Assembly (NCBI GenBank): GCA_937885235.1
Contig: CAKZZK010000271.1
Span: 1 to 5,887, forward strand
Direction of reading: 5' to 3'
Origin: an uncultured Treponema sp.
GTDB taxonomy: Bacteria > Spirochaetota > Spirochaetia > Treponematales > Treponemataceae
DNA length: 5,887 nt
Positions 1-5,587 of the stretch are shown here, piece after piece; the first letter of the stretch is position 1, and every line of letters begins with the position of its first letter. The notes beneath the pieces are model-generated. The model did no database searches, was not told the DNA's origin, and saw nothing but the letters and a program-made list of their open reading frames with translations. A program made the position numbers and the translations under genes.

Positions 1-7
1 ACTAAGT

Positions 8-12
8 GGAGG
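8..12 (+). promoter_or_regulatory. Ribosome binding site of the Lrp-family gene
   Basis: GGAGG lies 5 bases before the ATG at 18. It decides the start: the in-frame GTG at 6 overlaps this site and has no room for its own ribosome site within the window. Confidence 0.8.
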
Positions 13-17
13 AAGGC

Positions 18-512
18 ATGGACACATCCGAAGAAATCTTGAACCTTTTGCGCGACAATGCGAGGCTTTCAGTTGAAGACATATCTGCCATGACAAAAAA
101 GACGGGCGAGGAAGTACAGGCTATCATACAAAAGCTGGAAAACGACGGCATCATCATGAAGTACGCCGCCATTGTCAATCCTGAAAAAGACATCGCCGCC
201 CGGGAAAAGGTGAAGGCTGAAATTGAAATACAGGTGGCGCCTGAGCGGGAGCACGGTTTTGACGGCATTGCAGACCGCATCTACCGCTTTCCGCAGGTAA
301 AGTCGCTCTACCTCAGGAGCGGAGGCTATGATTTAAAGGTCATCATCGAAGGAGATGCCCTGCAGGAAGTGGCGCTTTTTGTGGCGCGGAAGCTTTCCAC
401 ACTGGAAGGAGTGCGCTCCACAAAGACTCATTTTATCCTTAAAACATACAAAGAAAACGACATAGTGTACGTGGAACAGCGTTCAGACAGCCGCGAGGGG
501 GTCATCGCATGA
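18..512 (+). CDS. Lrp/AsnC-family transcriptional regulator (AlaR-like)
   Basis: This is a 164-residue protein, the usual length for Lrp/AsnC regulators, which bind DNA as dimers or octamers and sense small molecules, mostly amino acids. Residues about 4-51 form the N-terminal winged helix-turn-helix: ILNLLRDNARLSVEDIS, then a recognition-helix region ending in QKLENDGII. Residues about 63-150 fit the C-terminal RAM ligand-binding/oligomerisation domain, with SGGYDLKVII (101-110) in the position of the usual G-x-YD ligand loop and a closing strand THFILKTYK. The ATG at 18 is preferred over a GTG at 6 because GGAGG (8-12) lies 5 bases before the ATG, whereas the GTG overlaps that ribosome site. 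The stop overlaps the start of the aminotransferase (ATGA), so the two are co-translated. By analogy with B. subtilis alaR-alaT, it probably controls its own operon. The effector is unknown. Confidence 0.93.
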   Translation: MDTSEEILNLLRDNARLSVEDISAMTKKTGEEVQAIIQKLENDGIIMKYAAIVNPEKDIAAREKVKAEIEIQVAPEREHGFDGIADRIYRFPQVKSLYLRSGGYDLKVIIEGDALQEVALFVARKLSTLEGVRSTKTHFILKTYKENDIVYVEQRSDSREGVIA

Positions 513-1675
513 ACACGAGGGAAGACCGTTTCTGCCGTGCCATGGTGGAAACCCCGCCAAGCGGCATACGAAAATTTTTCGAGATGCTCATCGGGCATGA
601 TGACGTTATCTCGCTTTCCGTTGGCGAACCTGATTTTTCCACACCCTGGCTCATGCGCGAAGAAGCTTTCTATCACCTTGAGCAGGGGCACACAAGCTAT
701 ACGGGCAACTGGGGCTTGCCGGAACTGCGCGAGGAAATAGCCAAATACATGGAGCGCTACGAGCTCTACTACAATCCGATGAAGGAAATCCTCGTGACTG
801 CGGGGGCGAGCGAGGGCGTGGACAGCGTGCTGCGCTCAATCCTGAACCCGGGGGACGAGCTTATCGTCTGCGAACCATGTTATGTCAACTACGTGCCCCT
901 TGCGAGCCTCTGCAATGCAAAAATCGTCCATCTTGACACGAGCGTCAACGGCTACTACCCCACGGCGGAACAGTTTGAGTCGCTCATCACGGAGCGCACA
1001 AAGGCGATTATGTTCTGCTCGCCGAGCAATCCCACGGGCACCATGATTCCCCGCGGGGAGCTTGCAAAGCTGGCGGAAGTGGCAAAGCGGCACCAGATAT
1101 GGTGCATTGCGGACGAAATTTACTGCGAGCTTGTCTATGACGATGCAAAGCACTGTTCTATCGGCAGCTTTCCCGGCATGAAGGATTACACGATAATCCT
1201 CAACGGCTTTTCAAAGAGCTTTGCCATGACGGGCTGGCGGATTGGCTGGATTGCGGCTCCGGAAGACCTCATGGAACAGATAGTCAAACTGCACCAGTAC
1301 AATATGATCTGCGCTCCGATTATGGCGCAATATGCTGCCACCGAGGGCCTGCGCCACGGCTGGAGCGAGGTGGAGCGGATGCGGGTGAGCTACCAGCAGC
1401 GGCGGAACCTCATGTACAAGGCATTCTGCGACATGGGGCTGCATGTGCCCGAACCGACGGGCGCTTTCTATATGTTCCCCGACATCACCCCTACGGGGTT
1501 GAGCGCTGACGAATTTGCTACCGAGCTTTTCCAGAAATACAATGTCGCGGTAGTCCCCGGCACCGCTTTTGGCAATGCGGGAGCAGGACACATCCGGTGC
1601 TGCTATGCCACCTCTATAGATAAAATAAAGACTGCGCTCGACAGGATAAAGAAGCTCGTTGAAGAGCGGCATTAG
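509..1675 (+). CDS. PLP-dependent class I/II aminotransferase (AlaT/PatA-like)
   Basis: A 388-residue cytosolic fold-type I transaminase, full length for the family. It moves an amino group between an amino acid and a 2-oxo acid using pyridoxal phosphate. Visible landmarks are PPSGIRKFFEM near the N-terminus (16-26), VGEPDFSTP (38-46), TAGASEG (97-103) in the phosphate-binding turn, SPSNPTG (171-177) with Asn174, ADEIY (201-205) with Asp202 contacting the PLP ring nitrogen, NGFSKSFAMTGWRIG (232-246) with the Schiff-base Lys236 and phosphate-binding Arg244, and GHIRCCYATS (360-369) with Arg363 for the substrate carboxylate. All catalytic residues are present. AGGGGG at 496-501 provides the ribosome site and the start overlaps the regulator's stop. 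Pairing with an Lrp-type regulator and the PPSGIR(K/R)FF opening resemble B. subtilis AlaR/AlaT, so alanine transaminase is the best guess. Aspartate, aromatic or N-acetyl-diaminopimelate aminotransferase activity cannot be excluded. Confidence 0.95.
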   Translation: MNTREDRFCRAMVETPPSGIRKFFEMLIGHDDVISLSVGEPDFSTPWLMREEAFYHLEQGHTSYTGNWGLPELREEIAKYMERYELYYNPMKEILVTAGASEGVDSVLRSILNPGDELIVCEPCYVNYVPLASLCNAKIVHLDTSVNGYYPTAEQFESLITERTKAIMFCSPSNPTGTMIPRGELAKLAEVAKRHQIWCIADEIYCELVYDDAKHCSIGSFPGMKDYTIILNGFSKSFAMTGWRIGWIAAPEDLMEQIVKLHQYNMICAPIMAQYAATEGLRHGWSEVERMRVSYQQRRNLMYKAFCDMGLHVPEPTGAFYMFPDITPTGLSADEFATELFQKYNVAVVPGTAFGNAGAGHIRCCYATSIDKIKTALDRIKKLVEERH

Positions 1676-1688
1676 GGAAGTCCCCTAG
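1673..1688 (+). terminator. Weak hairpin at the end of the aminotransferase gene
   Basis: TAGGG (1673-1677, including the stop codon) can pair with CCCTA (1683-1687) across a 5-base loop, followed after a few bases by TTATTT. The stem is only 5 base pairs and the T-run is broken, so it is at most a weak or leaky terminator between the aminotransferase and the TPR gene. Confidence 0.25.
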
Positions 1689-1697
1689 AGTTATTTC

Positions 1698-1725
1698 CTG
1701 TTATTGCCGATAATAGATATATTAT
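1698..1725 (+). promoter_or_regulatory. Promoter-like AT-rich segment with dyad before the TPR gene
   Basis: The 79-base gap contains several -10-like hexamers: GATAAT (1709-1714), TATATT (1718-1723) and TATTAT (1720-1725), each five of six to TATAAT. No good -35 box is seen at the right distance; TTTCCT at 1694-1699 is poor. A 19-base dyad, CTGTTAT (1698-1704), TGCCG, ATAATAG (1710-1716), overlaps the first -10 candidate. It could be an operator or a hairpin in the 5' leader. This suggests separate transcription of the TPR gene but does not prove it. Confidence 0.35.
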
Positions 1726-1754
1726 AGAAGGAAAACAAGGAAAGGATTGTTTGT

Positions 1755-3104
1755 ATGAGCGGAAATATTTTCTCGTATATCATAGCCATCATAGCTGTGT
1801 TCAGCGTTATTGGCGTACTCATGCTCATCATGGGCAGGAAGGGCGCTTCTAATTCTAAGAACGGCAAGGGAGGCAAGACAGAAGGGCAGCTCATCAAGGA
1901 GGCAACCCGCCGTCTGGCGAAAAACCCCGATGACCCGAACGGCTTGCTCCCTCTGGGCGAAATTTATTTTGCCAACGGGCTCTGGGACAAGGCTTTTCCC
2001 GTCTACCAGAACCTTGCGAGACTGTCGCTCACCACTGACCGCATAGACAAGACACAGGCAGCCCTGCGCACGGGCATCTGTGCCGTCAAGATGGAAAACT
2101 ATGCCGACAGCAGCAAATACCTCATAGATGCCTACAAGCTTGATCCCCACAACTTTGAGGTGAACAAGTACCTCGGCATCACCTATCTCAAATTGCAGCA
2201 GTATGACAAGGCAATCCCCTGTCTCAAAAAGGCGATTATGCTTGAACCCTCTGCGGAAGGTGTCTATCTCGCCATCGGGCAGTGCCTTTACGCCCAGAAG
2301 CATTACCGCGAAAGCCTGCCGTACTTCAAGAAGGCGCTTTCGGAAGACCCGGGCAACAAGGAGACCCTTTTCAGCATGGCGGATGCGATGTCTGAGGACG
2401 GTCAGGGAGAAAAAGCCCTCAAGGTCTTCATGCACCTGCGCCCCGATCCCGTCTATGGTCCCCGTGCCTGTCTGCGGGCAGGAGTCTATCACTTCAATCA
2501 GGGAGACAAGGAGAGCGCTATACAGGATTTGAAGATAGGCCTCAAACACCAGAACATTCCGCAGGACATTTCCATAGAGTTGCAGTACCGACTTGCCATC
2601 TGCTATCTGGAAACCAGCAAGTTTCAGGACGGTCTTTCCCTCCTGCGCACCGTCCGTTCCCAGAATCCGAACTATAAGGACGTAAATGCCCTCGTTGCCC
2701 GCTATGCGGAGCTGAGCCAGAACGCCAACCTGCAGGTCTATCTTTCCGGTCCGGTCAGCGACTTTGTGACGCTTTGCCGCAAGATAGTGAACAACTTCTA
2801 CAAGGGTTCCTTTGTGAAAATTCTGGATATAAGCGTGGGAAGCGTCTACACGGACATCTTTGCCGAAGTCAATACCGCCCGCATGGAGGATACGGAGGTG
2901 TTCCGCTTCTTCCGCACGACGGGTGTAACGGGGGAGCTCTACATACGGGAATTCCACGATGGTCTGCATGACAAGAAAGCGGAGAAGGGGGTGTGCTTTA
3001 CGGCGGGGCTTTTCTCCGATGAAACGCATAAGTACATAGAGGGGCGTCCCGTTGACCTTGTGGAAAAAGCCCAGCTTTCAAAGCTGCTCAAAACGATTTC
3101 ATAA
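1755..3104 (+). CDS. Membrane-anchored TPR protein with C-terminal Mrr-like (probably inactive) nuclease-fold domain
   Basis: A 449-residue protein. Residues about 6-26 are a hydrophobic segment followed by basic MGRKG and a Lys/Gly-rich linker, predicting an N-terminal anchor with the rest in the cytoplasm. TPR-like helix pairs run from about 63 to 306; the clearest are 134-167 (with YLGITYLKLQQYDKAIPCLK) and 168-201 (with AIGQCLYAQKHYRESLPYFK). Residues about 334-446 resemble the Mrr-type restriction-endonuclease fold. There is an entry helix (DFVTLCRKIVNNFY), a strand ending YTDIFAEV with Asp367 at the first metal-ligand position, then ELYIREFHDGLHDKKAEKGV and FTAGLFSDETHKYIEGRPVD, as in Mrr relatives. 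Where (E/Q)xK should follow, it has EVFRFFRTTG (381-390) with no lysine, so cleavage is unlikely. AAAGGA (1741-1746) lies 8 bases before the ATG. A role as a membrane-associated assembly or nucleic-acid-binding scaffold is inference only. Confidence 0.85.
   Translation: MSGNIFSYIIAIIAVFSVIGVLMLIMGRKGASNSKNGKGGKTEGQLIKEATRRLAKNPDDPNGLLPLGEIYFANGLWDKAFPVYQNLARLSLTTDRIDKTQAALRTGICAVKMENYADSSKYLIDAYKLDPHNFEVNKYLGITYLKLQQYDKAIPCLKKAIMLEPSAEGVYLAIGQCLYAQKHYRESLPYFKKALSEDPGNKETLFSMADAMSEDGQGEKALKVFMHLRPDPVYGPRACLRAGVYHFNQGDKESAIQDLKIGLKHQNIPQDISIELQYRLAICYLETSKFQDGLSLLRTVRSQNPNYKDVNALVARYAELSQNANLQVYLSGPVSDFVTLCRKIVNNFYKGSFVKILDISVGSVYTDIFAEVNTARMEDTEVFRFFRTTGVTGELYIREFHDGLHDKKAEKGVCFTAGLFSDETHKYIEGRPVDLVEKAQLSKLLKTIS
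3063..3086 (-). terminator. Candidate intrinsic terminator of the rsmG operon, inside the TPR gene
   Basis: On the minus strand, CAGCTTTGAAAGCTG (3086 to 3072) forms a perfect inverted repeat (effectively a 5-base-pair stem with a 5-base loop, or 7-base arms). It is followed two bases later by CTTTTT (complement of 3064-3069). It lies about 30 bases downstream of the rsmG stop codon, which is where termination would be expected. The stem is short and the sequence is also coding for the TPR protein, so this may be chance. Confidence 0.35.
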
Positions 3105-3115
3105 AAGTTCAGTAC

Positions 3116-3787
3116 TCAGCGTTTTTCAATTATGACGAGATTGCGCTCATGGTCTTCTAAAAAGGGGACGGTGAGCGCTATTTTTTTAAACGAGGGGACA
3201 ATGTTTTTCACCGTTGCCATTTCTGCGGCGATTTTTTCTGCCCGCGCTTTATAGGCGACAATGCAGCCATCTGCTTTGAGCATGGCAAAGAGCATGGCAA
3301 GCACTTTTTTGTCAAAAGGATGGAATGCGCGGAAAGCGGCAATATCAAATGATGCGGGTGGCACCTTGTCAGCTTGAAGGCAGAGCACTGACACATTGGA
3401 AAGCCCGAGCGAGCGGACTGTCTGTTCAAGAAAGACACAGCGCCGCTCCATGCGCTCAACGAGACTTACATGCAGCTGCGGCAGGGCGATTGCCAGAGGA
3501 ATTCCCGGACAGCCGCCTCCGCTGCCTATGTCGCCAAGCTCCACGGTCTTGCTTGTCTGGCGGGAACCGGCAATGTCCGCTATATGCGGTGCTCCAGCAA
3601 GGCTGTCAAGCACGTGGTTTACGGCAAGCTCTTCGGCGTTTGCCGCTTTCATCAGGTTGTAGCCTTTGTTGCATTCTAGGACGGCGGCGATGTACTGCTC
3701 CAGAGCAGCAAGCTGCGTTCCGTCCAGCGCCAGCCCCAAGGCACTGGCTCCCTGGGCAAGATAGTTCTGGGCGCTGCCGTCGCTCAC
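3116..3787 (-). CDS. rsmG: 16S rRNA (guanine(527)-N7)-methyltransferase RsmG (GidB)
   Basis: A 223-residue protein, close to the normal family length. RsmG uses S-adenosylmethionine to methylate N7 of G527 in the 530 loop of 16S rRNA; in many bacteria its loss gives low-level streptomycin resistance. The sequence shows CNKGYNLMKA (39-48) in place of the usual N-x-x-(F/Y)NLT, HVLDSLA (58-64), the SAM-binding loop GDIGSGGGCPGIPLAI (85-100), acidic strand end plus RxxFLE (LVERMERRCVFLEQTV, 109-124), FRAF (152-155) in the position of the family's S-R-A motif, and the late GCIVAYKAR (174-182) corresponding to llayKG. It starts with GTG (3787-3785), overlapping the TGA of the upstream gene by 4 bases (GTGA), with GGAG at 3798-3801 upstream. 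It is therefore translationally coupled and last in the minus-strand operon. It faces the TPR gene across 11 bases. Confidence 0.95.
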   Translation of the reverse strand: MSDGSAQNYLAQGASALGLALDGTQLAALEQYIAAVLECNKGYNLMKAANAEELAVNHVLDSLAGAPHIADIAGSRQTSKTVELGDIGSGGGCPGIPLAIALPQLHVSLVERMERRCVFLEQTVRSLGLSNVSVLCLQADKVPPASFDIAAFRAFHPFDKKVLAMLFAMLKADGCIVAYKARAEKIAAEMATVKNIVPSFKKIALTVPFLEDHERNLVIIEKR

Positions 3788-4770
3788 TGCTTTTCTTCTC
3801 CGAGGTCAATCAGCAGCTCCAGCTTCCACGTGGGATCATCGGTCCGCATGGTGACAAGGTTCCCTGTGCGCAGTGCGCTCAGGTTCTTGCGCTGCGAAAG
3901 CTGGTACATAAATGAGTTCGGATTGAAGTAATCTTGGCTTACGGCGGTGGCGGCATCGTAGCTTGCCTGATCTGCCGAATCAGCTGAGGTCTTGAAAAGC
4001 ATGTGGAAGGTTTCTGTCCTGGTCTTGCCGTCGCTCAAATAGCGCCTGTCGCCGGTCACAAGAAAAGTCCCGTCCTGCTGGACATCAGAAATATACACCG
4101 TGCGGCAGGTGCGCAACACGTCATAGCCGTTCACCGTAAAGCGGAGAAGGTGGGATTTTGCGGTGTCTGTCTTTGCTACAGGAATTTTGGTGGAAACGGC
4201 AGGCGCAGCCTTTGCGGTGGAATCTTCGGTCAATTCCTCGCTCGCGGCGCGGGAAGAAAGCTTTTCTTCCTCCGTCTTTATGTCTTCAAGGCGCACGAGG
4301 ATTTTCTGCAAAAGCTCGTTGGTCTTTTCATTTGTATCGGTAGCCATATAAATATTGTCGTAATAAAATGTGGGCCCCGTGTCATCTTTGATATACACAT
4401 TTGAAAGGGTAGGATCAATGAGAGAACCGAATTGCCCGAGCAATCCTTTGCTACCGAGGGAAACAAGGTCTTCCGCAGAAAGCTTGGGCAGCAGTGAGGT
4501 GCTTGCCGATGAAGATGTTGTTGTGGCAGTTGTCGCCGAACTTGAAGAAGTAGCCGTACTGCTGCTTTCTGAGAAAAAAGATGAGGATGGAGAAAGCGAG
4601 AACTGTTCCGAGCCCGGCATATAGAGACTCTGCCCCAAGGTGGGAAAGTCGATGCTCGGCATCCTCATATCAAGTGCCGGTGCCTTAGTTCCATCGGCGA
4701 AAACCATTCCCCCCGCAAGCAGCAAAGCTGCTGCCGCGCACACATATATTTTACCCTTACAAGCTTGCAA
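3784..4770 (-). CDS. Exported protein of unknown function with Ser/Thr-rich linker
   Basis: About 328 residues from a TTG start at 4770-4768. The N-terminus is a classic signal peptide: basic MQACKGKIY, a hydrophobic core (VCAAAALLLAGGMVF), and likely signal-peptidase I cleavage after Ala25 (VFA-DG). No lipobox cysteine is present, so it is probably periplasmic rather than a lipoprotein. Residues about 56-92 are a low-complexity Ser/Thr/Ala linker. Next come a short conserved-looking segment (LPKLSAEDLVSLGSKGLLGQ), a charged helix (LLQKILVRLEDIKTEEEKL), an Ala-rich second linker, and a C-terminal globular part of about 130 residues with beta-strand character (LLRFTVNGYDVLRTCRTVYI, DGTFLVTGDRRYLS, LELLIDLGEE). 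A longer reading to a TTG at 4791 exists but has no ribosome site. It overlaps the upstream metallopeptidase-like gene by 14 bases and rsmG by 4. I do not recognise the family. Assembly in or around the cell envelope is inferred from export only. Confidence 0.8.
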   Translation of the reverse strand: MQACKGKIYVCAAAALLLAGGMVFADGTKAPALDMRMPSIDFPTLGQSLYMPGSEQFSLSPSSSFFSESSSTATSSSSATTATTTSSSASTSLLPKLSAEDLVSLGSKGLLGQFGSLIDPTLSNVYIKDDTGPTFYYDNIYMATDTNEKTNELLQKILVRLEDIKTEEEKLSSRAASEELTEDSTAKAAPAVSTKIPVAKTDTAKSHLLRFTVNGYDVLRTCRTVYISDVQQDGTFLVTGDRRYLSDGKTRTETFHMLFKTSADSADQASYDAATAVSQDYFNPNSFMYQLSQRKNLSALRTGNLVTMRTDDPTWKLELLIDLGEEKQ

Positions 4771-5566
4771 GACTTTCCTCCACAAATTCAAGTCGCTGTG
4801 TTAGTTCGCTAATCGTCCGCGTAAGACGTTCCCTTTCTTTCTCCAATTTAGTCCTTGGATCGACTTCCTTGGCCTTTTTTTTCATCATTGCCACTACGCC
4901 TGAAGGACTTTTTCCAGATTTGATGGCCTCCTGCACTTTGACGCGCTCATCAGCTTTCCGCACAGAAGCGACAAGCTTCATGTTATCAAATCCAAGCGCC
5001 GCGTCATCGTCTGGGAGCATACTAACTTTTTGCACTGACTTTGCGGTATTTCTTGGTAGCTGAAGCACCCTGTCCAGATAGTCCTCGTAACGAATGTTTG
5101 CCTGCTCGCAGAGGGACTGCGCCCTCACTAAAGCCCTGCCAAACTCTATCATCAGATGACCATTAGGCTCAATGTACTTCTCCCGAATCTCTTTGGTAAG
5201 GGATTCCAGCTCAGGGGAATCAGAAATACTGATTTTATAATAGCCTAGTTTTTCCGCAATTTCAAGTAGCGATTCAAATTTTGCCCAGAATTCTTTCGTA
5301 TGGCTGCGCATCTGGTAGGGGGGCTGCTTGCCCCCGTTGGCGGCGATGCGCTCCTCGTTTATGAGGTGGTGGGTGTATTCGTGCACGGCGGTGTAGATAA
5401 GCTGCGTATCTGTCTTGAAATTCTTGTTGTGCAGGATGATTTCCCGCGTTTCCGGCTTGTACAGCCCGTTTACGCGCTTGCTTTCCTTGCCGGACTGCAC
5501 TATGGAGAATTCCAGCTGGGATTCCTGTATTTCAAGCAGGATTTCCTTGATTTTTTCATTGTCCAT
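4757..5566 (-). CDS. HEYTH zinc-metallopeptidase-like protein with C-terminal coiled coil
   Basis: A 269-residue cytosolic protein without a signal peptide. Residues about 54-69 (TQLIYTAVHEYTHHLI) carry the zinc-binding HExxH motif (His62, Glu63, His66). About 22 residues later RSHTKEFWAKFESLL (87-101) supplies a probable third ligand His89 in an H-x-x-x-F-W context, like SprT, WLM or YgjP-type proteins. An earlier strand, GLYKPETREIILH, fits the edge strand of such minimal gluzincin folds. The middle (about 138-182, with EFGRALVRAQSLCEQA and YEDYLDRVLQLPRNTAKSVQ) is helical and faintly like small phage-type DNA-binding modules (DUF3102-like), by eye only. Residues about 237-269 are a charged heptad-like coiled coil. 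The ATG at 5566-5564 follows an in-frame TAG at 5578-5576. GAGGA at 5580-5584 is 13 bases upstream, rather far. It sits 21 bases after rsmE. The substrate is unknown. Confidence 0.8.
   Translation of the reverse strand: MDNEKIKEILLEIQESQLEFSIVQSGKESKRVNGLYKPETREIILHNKNFKTDTQLIYTAVHEYTHHLINEERIAANGGKQPPYQMRSHTKEFWAKFESLLEIAEKLGYYKISISDSPELESLTKEIREKYIEPNGHLMIEFGRALVRAQSLCEQANIRYEDYLDRVLQLPRNTAKSVQKVSMLPDDDAALGFDNMKLVASVRKADERVKVQEAIKSGKSPSGVVAMMKKKAKEVDPRTKLEKERERLTRTISELTQRLEFVEESLASL
4777..4781 (-). promoter_or_regulatory. Ribosome binding site of the exported-protein gene
   Basis: On the minus strand GGAGG is followed by AAAGTC and then TTG (4770-4768), a 6-base spacing. It lies inside the last codons of the upstream metallopeptidase-like gene. 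It favours the TTG at 4770 over the longer in-frame TTG at 4791, which would put GGAGG inside the coding region and spoil the compact signal peptide. Confidence 0.7.
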
Positions 5567-5587
5567 AATTATTTGCTATTCCTCAAG

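Noticed and set aside
6..17. GTG start for the Lrp-family gene adding four residues
   Set aside because: It overlaps the GGAGG ribosome site that fits the ATG at 18.
1722..3029. A 435-codon open frame on the minus strand opposite the TPR gene
   Set aside because: The plus-strand frame has clear TPR repeats, a membrane anchor and a ribosome site. The minus frame shows no recognisable domain and is a codon-bias shadow.
3110..3127. Possible plus-strand terminator after the TPR gene (AGTACT palindrome followed by TTTTT)
   Set aside because: The palindrome is only six bases with no room for a loop, and no stable stem precedes the T-run.
3325..3915. A 196-codon plus-strand open frame opposite rsmG
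   Set aside because: The opposite strand encodes a complete RsmG with its SAM motifs. This frame is rich in Arg, Cys and Pro with no domain, typical of an antisense shadow.
4494..4580. Repeat-like tract that might be a tandem repeat array
   Set aside because: It encodes the Ser/Thr linker with varied codons. No exact unit repeats, so it is low-complexity protein rather than DNA repeat.
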